Positions 24,700 through 32,889 of a stretch of 36,705 nucleotides of DNA are shown one piece after another. The notes under the pieces are model-generated. The model did not search any database, was not told the DNA's origin, and worked only from the letters and a program-made list of their open reading frames with translations. The position numbers and the translations under genes were made by a program. Location: positions 1-36,705 of the forward strand of contig CAKSHJ010000013.1 of the NCBI GenBank assembly GCA_934457095.1, given 5' to 3'. Origin of the DNA: an uncultured Eubacteriales bacterium. Its GTDB lineage: Bacteria > Bacillota > Clostridia > Oscillospirales > Acutalibacteraceae. Numbering within the stretch: the stretch's first letter is position 1; every line of letters begins with the position of its first letter.

Positions 24700-24966
24700 T
24701 TATTTGCGAATACCAAGTCTTGCAATAATAGAACGATACCGTTCAATATCTTTTTTCATAACATAGTTAAGCAAATTTCTTCTCTGACCAACCATTTTAA
24801 GCAATCCGCGCCGGGAATGATGGTCCTTCTTATGAGTTTTCAAATGCTCGGTCAAATCGTTGATTCTCTTAGTAAGAATCGCAATCTGCACCTCAGGAGA
24901 GCCGGTATCGCCCTCATGCGTAGCATACTCCGCAATCACTTTGCTTTTTTCTTCTTTCAATAACAT
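24700..24966 (-). CDS. rpsO: 30S ribosomal protein S15
   Basis: 88 residues, normal for S15, a four-helix primary binder of the 16S rRNA central-domain three-way junction. Hallmarks are THEGDTGSPEVQIAILTKRINDLTEHLKTHKKDHHSRRGLL and the end RYRSIIARLGIRK. AAGGTGG precedes the start. A ~110-base leader follows a good promoter and contains a foldable junction that may let S15 repress its own translation, as described for several bacteria. A terminator follows. No pnp gene, a frequent downstream partner, is present. Confidence 0.98.
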   Translation of the reverse strand: MLLKEEKSKVIAEYATHEGDTGSPEVQIAILTKRINDLTEHLKTHKKDHHSRRGLLKMVGQRRNLLNYVMKKDIERYRSIIARLGIRK

Positions 24967-24984
24967 AAAATTCGTTCCACCTTT

Positions 24985-25060
24985 TCAATTTTGACCCGCT
25001 GAACACAGAAAAAGGCTTGGTGAACACCGCAACGCGGCTTAATCCCAAATCCGTGAAAAG
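24985..25060 (-). promoter_or_regulatory. candidate S15-binding autoregulatory leader of rpsO
   Basis: On the minus strand GGATTTGG can pair with CCAAGCC (with a bulge), enclosing CCGC-GTT-GCGG and a competing GGTG-TT-CACC hairpin. This gives a three-way-junction-like fold, in keeping with S15 leader RNAs that mimic the 16S site. The fold was done by eye. Confidence 0.45.
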
Positions 25061-25075
25061 GGGTTTCTTTTTGGT

Positions 25076-25104
25076 ATTATAGCACACCGCGCAAAAATTT
25101 GCAA
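25076..25104 (-). promoter_or_regulatory. sigma-A promoter of rpsO
   Basis: Minus strand TTGCAA, 17-base spacer, perfect TATAAT, about 110 bases upstream of the start codon. Confidence 0.8.
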
Positions 25105-25280
25105 ACATTTCTTTCAAAACATTTTGCAATTTCCACCGGCCACCACAACAATTATGCAACTTTCACACAAAATAAAATATTTATTTAGTTAATTTTACGC
25201 CCCAGTCACAAATTATTCACATATCCCCCTCCACTTTGGCGTATGATATACCTATACAGAAAAAATACAACAGAAAGTTC

Positions 25281-26369
25281 GTGAGCAACGTGGAATTCTC
25301 TTTTGACGGACTGGGCGGAGCAGCACAGTCCATGTCTCCCGCGGCAATTCCAACCGGAAACAACAACAAAGGCTTTTTCAAGCGCGCGGTTATCAACCTG
25401 CTGTTAATCGCATTTTTATTCGGCTTTGTAGAGCTATACAGCTATTTTCTCGGCAAGAGCAACGGCCTGATCGGCCTGACCATCGCGCTTGCAATCGTCA
25501 GTTTTTACCGTACCGAAATCGGCATCCGCCCCATCCAAGGAGCACTTGTGGTATTCGGGGTGTTTGTGCTCACCGGCGGAGCAACCTTCTTAGCAGCGCT
25601 GCACCCGGCCATAGGCGTTTTGGTGAATTTCACCTCCATCTACATCATATTGACCCTAACGAGCCACCAACCCCTGGCAAAAGCATATTACCCGGTACTT
25701 TCATGCTACTTATTCGCGCAAAGCACACCCGTTTACGGCATCGACTACGGCCTGCGCATGATAGGCATTGCCGGCGGAGGATTACTTGTTGCAATTGTAT
25801 ATTACCTCCGCCACCGCAAGGTAAGCAGAAAACGCAACATTAGCGATATTTTCAAAGAAACGCATTTTTGTTCCCTGCGCACAAAATTTTTCGTCAGACT
25901 AACAGCAGGTTTAACGCTTGCCATGTTAATCGGCGACCTCCTCCATGTCCTAAAACCGGCGTGGATTTCCTTCACCGTCCTTTCCCTGGTCCAGCCGTTT
26001 GTAGGAGAAAGCCGAAAAAAAATTTTATACCGTATTCTGGGCACCATCATCGGCGGGGTACTATTTTTTGTGCTGTTCGAGTGGGTCATCCCCAACGCAT
26101 GGGACCCGGTCGTATTGTTAGTCACGGGGTATATCTACCTCTTTTTGCGCACCTATTGGATACAGCAAATTTTCGTCACGCTAAGCTCTCTAAGCGGAGC
26201 CATGGTATTCTTAGAAGCAGACGTAGCGTTTGAACTGCGCATCTTATTCGTATTGATAGGTGTCGCGGTAGTCGTTCTGGTAAGCCTCTGCGCAAAATTC
26301 CGCCTAATGGACCGACTGTATGCGCTCATACAAAAAATACGCGCACGGTGCAAAAAAAAGGCAGAATAG
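25281..26369 (+). CDS. FUSC-family (aromatic acid exporter-like) membrane protein 1
   Basis: About 362 residues from a GTG; the start is uncertain. The frame opens at a TTG at 25236, but no ribosome binding site is seen there and a TATGAT -10-like element overlaps it; GTG codons at 25281 and 25290 have weak sites. The architecture is two blocks of about five or six membrane helices joined by a basic cytoplasmic linker (YYLRHRKVSRKRNISDIFKE), as in FUSC/YccS-like proteins. The second block contains MLIGDLLHVLKPAWISFTVLSLVQPFVGESRKKILYRILGTIIGG, the family's best conserved part. Relatives are proposed to export aromatic acids or fusaric acid; substrate unknown. It is followed by a paralogue in the same orientation. 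Confidence 0.8.
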   Translation: MSNVEFSFDGLGGAAQSMSPAAIPTGNNNKGFFKRAVINLLLIAFLFGFVELYSYFLGKSNGLIGLTIALAIVSFYRTEIGIRPIQGALVVFGVFVLTGGATFLAALHPAIGVLVNFTSIYIILTLTSHQPLAKAYYPVLSCYLFAQSTPVYGIDYGLRMIGIAGGGLLVAIVYYLRHRKVSRKRNISDIFKETHFCSLRTKFFVRLTAGLTLAMLIGDLLHVLKPAWISFTVLSLVQPFVGESRKKILYRILGTIIGGVLFFVLFEWVIPNAWDPVVLLVTGYIYLFLRTYWIQQIFVTLSSLSGAMVFLEADVAFELRILFVLIGVAVVVLVSLCAKFRLMDRLYALIQKIRARCKKKAE

Positions 26370-26479
26370 CCTTACAAAAAAGGTTCAAAATTTGTTCACA
26401 ACTTCCGCCTCAAACTATGGTAGCATTACACTATTTCCCAAAACAAGTGCCATACATGCAGAAAGGAAGTCTAAACACC

Positions 26480-27562
26480 ATGGAACCGGTAGAAATCGAA
26501 GCCTTACACCTAGAAAACAACGCCACACGCAAAGCAAAGCCTCCCAAAAAACCCGCAAGCCGCCCCATCAAAATTCTAAAACTGATCGGCACCAAAACCC
26601 TGCTCTACGCATTCATCATCGCCTTCATCGTGGGCTTTAGCGCCCTGTTCGGCCAAAACGCACTTTATATAGGGGTCAGCATCGTCACAGGTCTGCTCAT
26701 GTTCCTAAAACTGGACATCGGCGTCAAACACAAACAAGCGCCATTTGTCATTTTCGGGCTTTTCATCTGGAGCGGAACGGCAGCATTTATTGCGGCCATC
26801 AGTCCATGGCTGGGCCTAGCGGTCAACTTCATCACGGTATACGCCATCATGCTTTTGGGCGGGCAACGCGCAGAATACCGTTCTTTCATCCCATTTTTAC
26901 TCTGCTACATTTTCTGCCAAAGCACGCCGGTACAAGGCGTCGAATTCGGCCTGCGCATGGCAAGTTTAGCAGCAGGCGGCGCCCTAATCGCAGCCGTATA
27001 TTACCCATTGCACCGCAAAAAGCCCTGTCCGCCAACGGGCATATGGCAAGCGGCGCGCAACACGCTCAGCGCATTTTCGTCCGAAAAAAACCGGTTTTTC
27101 CTGCGCATGGCAATCGGCATGACCATCGCAATGTTCATCGGAGACATGATTGGTTCGGCGCGCACCATGTGGCTAAGCCTGCCGGTATTCTCCTTAACGC
27201 AGCTAAAACCAACCGAAACAGCGCACCGCACGGTCTACCGCGTCTTTGCCACCATCATCGGCGGCCTGCTTTACATCGCAATATTCGACTTTACAATCCC
27301 GGCAGAATACCTCAATCTAGGGCTGCTAATTACGGGGTATTTCTACACCTACATCACAAAATACCAATTCCAGCAAATCTTCGTTGTCATCAGCGCATTG
27401 GGCAGCGCGCGCGCCATCGGTTTAGAAAGCGCCGCCGCATGGCCGGCAAGAGTGCTCTACCTGCTGACCGGCGCGTTCATCGTAGGCATTTTACTCATGA
27501 TTGAACACGCAAACATCTGGGAAAAACGGAAGCACAGCAAAAAAAACACTCCGGCAATATAA
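26480..27562 (+). CDS. FUSC-family membrane protein 2, tandem paralogue
   Basis: 360 residues from the ATG giving MEPVEIEALHLENN, with GAAAGGAAG upstream; the frame is open 44 codons further without a better site. Same organisation as the preceding gene: a polar N-terminus, a helix block beginning LLYAFIIAFIVGFSALFG, a linker (YYPLHRKKPCPPTG), and a second block with MTIAMFIGDMIGSARTMWLSLPVFSLTQLKPTETAHRTVYRVFATIIGG. Shared positions such as CQSTPVQGVEFGLRM versus AQSTPVYGIDYGLRM show that the two genes arose by duplication. The gap between them is 110 bases and has no terminator, so they may be co-transcribed. A strong terminator follows. Confidence 0.83.
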   Translation: MEPVEIEALHLENNATRKAKPPKKPASRPIKILKLIGTKTLLYAFIIAFIVGFSALFGQNALYIGVSIVTGLLMFLKLDIGVKHKQAPFVIFGLFIWSGTAAFIAAISPWLGLAVNFITVYAIMLLGGQRAEYRSFIPFLLCYIFCQSTPVQGVEFGLRMASLAAGGALIAAVYYPLHRKKPCPPTGIWQAARNTLSAFSSEKNRFFLRMAIGMTIAMFIGDMIGSARTMWLSLPVFSLTQLKPTETAHRTVYRVFATIIGGLLYIAIFDFTIPAEYLNLGLLITGYFYTYITKYQFQQIFVVISALGSARAIGLESAAAWPARVLYLLTGAFIVGILLMIEHANIWEKRKHSKKNTPAI

Positions 27563-27575
27563 ACAGCATATCACA

Positions 27576-27608
27576 TAAAAAAACTCCCTTTTACAAGGGA
27601 GTTTTTTC
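27576..27608. terminator. bidirectional intrinsic terminator
   Basis: AAAAAACTCCC and GGGAGTTTTTT form a perfect stem around TTTTACAA, and serve both the FUSC genes and convergent nifJ. Confidence 0.9.
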
Positions 27609-30600
27609 TTAACCCTGAGCCAATTTGAGGAGTTGTTGGTAACGTTCCATCGCAAATTGCTCGGCCTCGGTAAACAGCATTTCGGCACGCTGCGGGAAGG
27701 AGCGGGTCAACGCGCTGTAGCGCACCTCGCTCATGAGGAAATCACGATAACTGGCAGACGGCGCCTTGCTATCGAGCACAAACGGATTTTTGCCCTCAGC
27801 CTTCAAACGCGGGTCATAGCGGAACAAGCTCCAATAGCCGGCAGCAACAGCGCTTTTCTCAACGGCCTGCACGGTACTCATTCCATTTCTGATTCCATGA
27901 CTGATACACGGAGAATACGCAATAATCACAGACGGCCCCTGATAGCTCTCGGCCTCACGAATCGCCTTAATGGTCTGGTTATAATCGGCGCCCATAGCAA
28001 TGCTGGCCACATACACATTGCCATAACTCATAGCAATCGCGGCAAGGTCTTTTTTATTGGTAGCCTTACCGGTAGCGGCAAACTGAGCAATCGAGCCAAT
28101 GGGAGAAGCCTTCGAGGCCTGCCCGCCGGTATTGGAATACACCTCGGTATCAAACACCAAAATATTAATATTCTCTCCGGTAGCAATGGCATGGTCCAAT
28201 CCGCCAAAACCAATATCATAAGCCCAACCGTCGCCGCCAAACAACCAAATGGATTTCTTTGCCAGAAAATCCTGATCCACAAGGGCTTTTTTAGCAAGCT
28301 TGCCGGCTTGGCAATCGCAATTCTGCAAAACCTCCAACTCGCCAATCAAGGTCTGCGTAGCGTCAAAATTGGCCTGACTGTCATCAAAACTTGCAAGGTA
28401 AGCCTCACAAGCGGCTTTGGTCTGCGCAGAAACATCGCTTTCGTAAATATTCTGAACATATTCTTTCAATCTATCCCGCAAAGCGCGCTGCGCCAAATTC
28501 ATCCCCAAACCAAACTCGGCATTATCCTCAAACAGAGAATTGGCCCAAGCGGGGCCCCTGCCCTGTTTATTAACGGTATAAGGAGTAGAAGGCATCGAGC
28601 CGGCCCAAATCGAGGAACACCCGGTAGCGTTTGCAATCATCAGCCTATCGCCGTACAATTGCGTAACCAACTTGGCATAAGGAGTCTCACCACAACCCGC
28701 GCAAGCGCCGGAAAACTCCAGCAGCGGCTGTTTAAACTGGCTGCCCTTCACGGTAGAAGGCTTGAATTTCTCAAGCACTTCGGGCTTCTCGTCAATGGTC
28801 TGGCCGTAATCATAAACCGCCTGAAAAGGCATCTGAGAATCAATGGGCTGCATCACCAGCGCCTTCTCCCCTTTTTTACCCGGGCAAACCTGCGCACAAC
28901 AACCGCAGCCGGTACAATCAAGCGTAGAAACGGTCATCACAAATTTGAGGTCGGGCATACCGGTCATCTCCACGCTTCTGGTCGCCTCAGGAGCTGCCTT
29001 TAATTCCCCGTCGGTCATTGGTATGGGGCGAATCACCGAATGCGGACACACATAAGAGCAAAAATTACACTGAATACAATTTTCGGGCAACCATTCGGGC
29101 ACATCCACGGCAATCCCGCGTTTCTCATAAGCAGCGGTACCCTGCGGCATGGTGCCGTCGGCCATCCCCATAAAGGCAGAAACCGGCAAGGTATCGCCCT
29201 TCTGCGCATTCACCGGCTCTAAAATATTGCGCACAAAGTCAACCACTTCTTTTCTGCCCTGCAAATCGGCCGACTGCTCAGCATCATCAACGGCATCCCT
29301 CCACTCCTTGGGAATCTGCACCTGAACGGCGTCGGTCACACCGCGGTCAATCGCGGCATGGTTCATCGCAACCACCTTTTCGCCCTTTTTGCTGTAAGAC
29401 TTGGTCGCAGCGTCCTTCATATATTCCACGGCTTTTTCAATGGGAATAATCTTGGCAATACGGAAGAAAGCGGCCTGCAAAATGGTATTGATCCTGCCGC
29501 CCAACCCAATTTCCTTACCAATTTTAATGCCGTCTATGGTATACAGTTTAATTTCATTTTCCGCCAAATAGCGTTTCACCTTAGCAGGAAGCCTCCGGCC
29601 CAACTCCTCGGCATTCCAGCCGCAGTTAAGCAAAAAGCTGCCGCCCTTTTTCAAATCCTGCACCATATCGTATTTATGTACATACGAAGGGTTATGGCAA
29701 GCCACAAAATCGGCCTTACTTACATAATAAGAGCTTTTAATCGGCTTATCGCCAAAGCGCAAATGAGAAATCGTCACACCGCCGGACTTTTTAGAATCAT
29801 AAGCAAAATAGCCCTGCGCGTACATATCGGTTTTATCGCCAATAATTTTAATGGAATTTTTATTAGCGCCCACCGTACCGTCGGCGCCCAAGCCCCAAAA
29901 CTTACAAGAATGAATCCCCTGCGGCGTGGTATTGGGGTTCTCGGTCAGCGGAAGGGACAAATGGGTTACATCGTCGTTGATACCGACGGTAAAGCGTTTT
30001 TTGGGTTGCTTTTCCTGCATATTGCGATAAACCGCAATCACACAACTGGGGTCGGTATCCTTCGAGGCCAAACCATAACGACCGGAAAAAACGGGAACGG
30101 TCTCAAAGCGGGTGCCCTTAAGAGCAGCCACCACATCCAAATACAGCGGCTCGCCAACCGAACCCGGCTCCTTGGTTCTGTCCAAAACGGAGATGGTTTT
30201 GACCGTATCGGGCAAAACGTCCAGCAAATAGTCAGCCACAAAGGGGCGGTACAAACGCACCTTAATCAAACCGACTTTCTCGCCGGCGGCAGTCAGGTAA
30301 TCGATTACCTCCTCGGCGGTATCGCAAACGGAGCCCATCGCAATTATGACCTTATCGGCATCAGGCGCGCCGTAATAATGAAACGGTTTATAATCGGTTC
30401 CGCAGCGCTTATTCACCTCATTCATATAATCCACAACAATCGCGGGCACCGCGTCATAATAAGTATTGCAGGCCTCGCGGTTCTGGAAGAACACATCGCC
30501 ATTCTCGGCGCCGCCGTGCAATACAGGGTGTTCGGGATTGAGCGCGCGGCGACGGAACGCGTCCACCGCGTCATGGTCAAGCATCTGGTCCAAATCCTCG

Positions 30601-31163
30601 TAATCCCAAACATGAATCTTCTGAATCTCATGCGAAGTCCGGAAGCCGTCAAAAAAATGCAAAAACGGCACCCGGCCTTTAATGGCGCACAAATGAGCCA
30701 CCGCGCCCAAATCCATAACCTCCTGCGGGTTATTCGAGCAAAGCATGGCATACCCGGTCTGGCGGCAGGAATAAATATCGGAATGGTCGCCAAAAATCGA
30801 GAGCGCATGCCCGGCAATCGTTCTTGCCGAAACATGAATGACGCTTGGCAAAAGCTCACCGGCCATTTTATACATATTGGGAATCATCAGCAACAAGCCC
30901 TGAGAAGCAGTATAAGTCGTAGTCAGCGCACCGGCAGACAGCGAACCGTGCACCGCGCCGGCCGCGCCGCCCTCAGACTGCATCTCGGTCACCTGCACCT
31001 CTCTGCCGAAAATATTCTTTCTGCCGGCAGCGGCAAATTTATCGGACTCATCCGCCATAACGGAGGAAGGCGTAATGGGATAAATGGCGGCAACCTCGGT
31101 AAAAGCATAAGAAACATGCGCAGCGGCGCTGTTTCCGTCCATAGTTTTCATTTTTCTTGACAT
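27609..31163 (-). CDS. nifJ: pyruvate:ferredoxin (flavodoxin) oxidoreductase, single-chain
   Basis: 1184 residues, full length for the homodimeric single-chain PFOR. It oxidises pyruvate with CoA to acetyl-CoA and CO2, reducing ferredoxin, in the cytoplasm. Domains in order: pyruvate-binding domain (residues ~1-250, GNSAAAHVSYAFTEVAAIYPITPSS), domain II (~260-390), gamma domain (~420-610, GLGADGTVGANKNSIKII), two 4Fe-4S motifs (CIQCNFCSYVCP near 696, CTGCGCCAQVCP near 750), a proximal cluster region (CAGCGETPYAKL), and the thiamine-diphosphate domain (GGDGWAYDIGFGGLDH near 977). AAGGAGG precedes the ATG. The upstream region holds a promoter and a repeated operator-like motif. The 56-residue ferredoxin at 7.8 kb is a plausible electron acceptor. 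Confidence 0.98.
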   Translation of the reverse strand: MSRKMKTMDGNSAAAHVSYAFTEVAAIYPITPSSVMADESDKFAAAGRKNIFGREVQVTEMQSEGGAAGAVHGSLSAGALTTTYTASQGLLLMIPNMYKMAGELLPSVIHVSARTIAGHALSIFGDHSDIYSCRQTGYAMLCSNNPQEVMDLGAVAHLCAIKGRVPFLHFFDGFRTSHEIQKIHVWDYEDLDQMLDHDAVDAFRRRALNPEHPVLHGGAENGDVFFQNREACNTYYDAVPAIVVDYMNEVNKRCGTDYKPFHYYGAPDADKVIIAMGSVCDTAEEVIDYLTAAGEKVGLIKVRLYRPFVADYLLDVLPDTVKTISVLDRTKEPGSVGEPLYLDVVAALKGTRFETVPVFSGRYGLASKDTDPSCVIAVYRNMQEKQPKKRFTVGINDDVTHLSLPLTENPNTTPQGIHSCKFWGLGADGTVGANKNSIKIIGDKTDMYAQGYFAYDSKKSGGVTISHLRFGDKPIKSSYYVSKADFVACHNPSYVHKYDMVQDLKKGGSFLLNCGWNAEELGRRLPAKVKRYLAENEIKLYTIDGIKIGKEIGLGGRINTILQAAFFRIAKIIPIEKAVEYMKDAATKSYSKKGEKVVAMNHAAIDRGVTDAVQVQIPKEWRDAVDDAEQSADLQGRKEVVDFVRNILEPVNAQKGDTLPVSAFMGMADGTMPQGTAAYEKRGIAVDVPEWLPENCIQCNFCSYVCPHSVIRPIPMTDGELKAAPEATRSVEMTGMPDLKFVMTVSTLDCTGCGCCAQVCPGKKGEKALVMQPIDSQMPFQAVYDYGQTIDEKPEVLEKFKPSTVKGSQFKQPLLEFSGACAGCGETPYAKLVTQLYGDRLMIANATGCSSIWAGSMPSTPYTVNKQGRGPAWANSLFEDNAEFGLGMNLAQRALRDRLKEYVQNIYESDVSAQTKAACEAYLASFDDSQANFDATQTLIGELEVLQNCDCQAGKLAKKALVDQDFLAKKSIWLFGGDGWAYDIGFGGLDHAIATGENINILVFDTEVYSNTGGQASKASPIGSIAQFAATGKATNKKDLAAIAMSYGNVYVASIAMGADYNQTIKAIREAESYQGPSVIIAYSPCISHGIRNGMSTVQAVEKSAVAAGYWSLFRYDPRLKAEGKNPFVLDSKAPSASYRDFLMSEVRYSALTRSFPQRAEMLFTEAEQFAMERYQQLLKLAQG

Positions 31164-31210
31164 GGATTCTTTCCTCCTTAAAAGGATTGGTGAAATTGAA
31201 ATGGTATTTG

Positions 31211-31245
31211 AACCTATAAATAACGATAGGGTATCAACCTATACA
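31211..31245. promoter_or_regulatory. operator-like CCTAT/ATAGG repeat cluster upstream of nifJ
   Basis: AACCTATAAAT at 31211 and AACCTATACAT at 31236 are direct repeats 25 bp apart, with an inverted half site ATAGG at 31226-31230 between them. They lie just downstream of the predicted nifJ start site, where a bound repressor would block transcription. The regulator is unknown. Confidence 0.5.
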
Positions 31246-31253
31246 TACCACAA

Positions 31254-31282
31254 ATTCTATCATTTTCCTGAACAAAAGTAAA
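31254..31282 (-). promoter_or_regulatory. sigma-A type promoter of nifJ
   Basis: Minus strand TTTACT, 17-base spacer, TAGAAT; leader of about 85 bases. Confidence 0.6.
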
Positions 31283-31361
31283 GTAAAATGTGCAAATTTT
31301 CTAAAAAACAGAGAAATTTTCAAGTATTCACAGAGAAAAGAAAATTTATACGCCAAACTCT

Positions 31362-31390
31362 TTGCAATTTTGCTAAAAATAGTGTACCAT
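31362..31390 (+). promoter_or_regulatory. sigma-A type promoter of the CorC-like gene
   Basis: TTGCAA, 17-base spacer, TACCAT, 49 bases upstream of the start codon. Confidence 0.6.
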
Positions 31391-31439
31391 AATGTTAACC
31401 CAAGAAGCAAAATATATTGTTGAAAAAAGGTGGATCATT

Positions 31440-32756
31440 ATGGAACCAGAATCCGGCATGCCGGTCATGCTAATCGTGTTCACGCTATTTATGCTCACGC
31501 TCATGCAAGCATTTTTAGTATTAAGTCAAAGCGCAATCTTCAACGCAGACACCATCATTCTGCGCAAAATGGCAGAAAACCGCAACAAACGCTCTCTGCG
31601 CATCTTAAAAATGATAAGTGAACCGCGCATAACCACCATGCATCTAAGCCTAAGCGTGGCGCTGGCATTTTCCATCTACGCAGTAACCTACCAAGCCTTC
31701 TCTCCACACCTCATCAAGCTGCTGCAAAACGCCGCCCCGCTGCCGCCCTTTCTCCTCAGCGCACTTTCCGTGGTCATCATTTTTGCGCTGCTCTTTCCAT
31801 TTTACCTCTTTTTCGGCATTTTAGTCCCGCGCCGCATCGGCATCTTCCGCGCCGACCGCATTGCCAGTCAAATCTGCGGCGCTTACCACGGCATTTACGT
31901 GCTGCTCTTCCCCATCACATGGGTGCTGCACGCCGCAACAATACAACTCTGCCGTGTTGCAGGCGTCTTGCCAAACGCCCGCAAACAAGACGTTACCGAA
32001 GAACGCATTCTAACCATGGTCAACCGCGGTGAACAAACAGGCGCCATTTTAAAAAACGAAAAAACGCTCATCTCAAAAGTATTTGAATTCAACGACACCA
32101 CCGCCTACGACATCGCCACGCACCGAACCGACCTCCTTGCGGTAGAGGACACCGCCACCTTATATGAAACCGCGCAACTGGCGCAACAAAAAGGGTATTC
32201 GCGCATCCCGGTCTACCACGAGGACCTGGACAACATCATCGGCGTAGTCTATGTAAAAGACCTGCTGCGTTATGTGGGCAAACACATGAACAACGCAACC
32301 CCGGTAACCGAGATGATGCGCACACCGTATTTCATACCGGAAAGCATGCAATGCAGCCAATTATTCACCGAACTTACCGAACGAAAAATGCAAATCGCGG
32401 TGGTCATAGACGAATACGGCGGCACCGCCGGCATTGTTACCATGGAGGACCTCTTAGAAGCGATTGTAGGGAATATGCAGGACGAATACGACGCAGAAGA
32501 GCAAGAAATTGAAAAGCTGAGCGATACGACCTACCGCATTCAGGGCGTTACGGCGATTGAAACGGTAAACGACGCGCTGGGGCTTGCGCTGCCAAGCCAA
32601 GAGCAGGATACGATTGGCGGTTTTGTGGTAATGCTGCTGGGGCATTTGCCCTTTGAGGGCGAGCGCCCCGTGATTGCATTTGAGAACCTGTTGTTTACGG
32701 TAGAGAAAATGAAAGACAACCGTATCGGCTCTTTACTGCTGGAAATGCAGGCGTGA
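31440..32756 (+). CDS. CNNM/CorC (hemolysin-like) CBS-domain membrane protein
   Basis: 438 residues from the ATG giving MEPESGMPVMLIVF, preceded by AAGGTGG; the frame is open 16 codons upstream. Domain order is typical: an N-terminal DUF21/CNNM membrane domain with about four helices (residues ~1-165), two CBS domains (~200-325, including YSRIPVYHEDLDNIIGVVYVKDLL and VVIDEYGGTAGIVTMEDLLEAIVG), and a C-terminal CorC_HlyC domain (~350-438, DTIGGFVVMLLGHLPFEGERPV). Members are linked to Mg2+ or Co2+ efflux, with nucleotide sensing by CBS. Oddly, third-position base use changes abruptly near codon 340: earlier codons end mostly in C or A, later ones in G or T. Confidence 0.92.
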   Translation: MEPESGMPVMLIVFTLFMLTLMQAFLVLSQSAIFNADTIILRKMAENRNKRSLRILKMISEPRITTMHLSLSVALAFSIYAVTYQAFSPHLIKLLQNAAPLPPFLLSALSVVIIFALLFPFYLFFGILVPRRIGIFRADRIASQICGAYHGIYVLLFPITWVLHAATIQLCRVAGVLPNARKQDVTEERILTMVNRGEQTGAILKNEKTLISKVFEFNDTTAYDIATHRTDLLAVEDTATLYETAQLAQQKGYSRIPVYHEDLDNIIGVVYVKDLLRYVGKHMNNATPVTEMMRTPYFIPESMQCSQLFTELTERKMQIAVVIDEYGGTAGIVTMEDLLEAIVGNMQDEYDAEEQEIEKLSDTTYRIQGVTAIETVNDALGLALPSQEQDTIGGFVVMLLGHLPFEGERPVIAFENLLFTVEKMKDNRIGSLLLEMQA

Positions 32757-32759
32757 CAG

Positions 32760-32782
32760 AACCGCAAGACGCGGCTTTTTTT
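32760..32782 (+). terminator. short intrinsic terminator of the CorC-like gene
   Basis: CCGC-AAGAC-GCGG followed by C and seven T; the stem is only 4 bp, so efficiency is uncertain. Confidence 0.5.
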
Positions 32783-32806
32783 CTAGGTAAATATACCCCC
32801 AAAAAA

Positions 32807-32836
32807 GAACGAATGTTTCACGTGAAACATTCGTTC
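32807..32836. promoter_or_regulatory. parS (ParB/Spo0J centromere site) within a 30-bp perfect palindrome
   Basis: Positions 32814-32829 read TGTTTCACGTGAAACA, identical to the consensus parS bound by ParB (Spo0J) and conserved across most bacteria. Flanking GAACGAA and TTCGTTC extend the dyad to 30 bp. ParB nucleates here, spreads, and recruits SMC and ParA for segregation of the origin region. It is intergenic, between convergent genes, and has no U-tract, so it is not a terminator. Confidence 0.92.
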
Positions 32837-32853
32837 CCAAATAGCCCGAATAG

Positions 32854-32889
32854 AAAAAGCCCCACAACCACGTTGCAGGGGCTTTTTTT
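32854..32889. terminator. intrinsic terminator of trkH, bidirectional
   Basis: AAAAAGCCCC pairs with GGGGCTTTTT; within the loop CAAC-CAC-GTTG can also pair. T runs are present on both strands. Confidence 0.85.

Noticed and set aside
23331..24728. A 465-codon plus frame overlapping spoVAD and beyond
   Set aside because: His/Arg-rich shadow frame in another phase of spoVAD, running into the antisense of the following gene; no domain.
25213..25221. A second TTATTCACA next to an AT-rich stretch (25160-25200)
   Set aside because: Only one box is present; the AT-rich stretch is ordinary intergenic sequence between divergent promoters, and it lies 7 kb from the skew switch.
27633..31160. Long plus-strand open frames (456 and 600 codons) opposite nifJ
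   Set aside because: They are antisense shadows of a clear full-length PFOR; no ribosome binding site or known domain, and composition follows the nifJ codon bias.
32807..32836. Reading the 30-bp palindrome as a terminator hairpin
   Set aside because: It has no T-tract, both neighbouring genes already have their own T-tract hairpins, and the core is the exact parS consensus.
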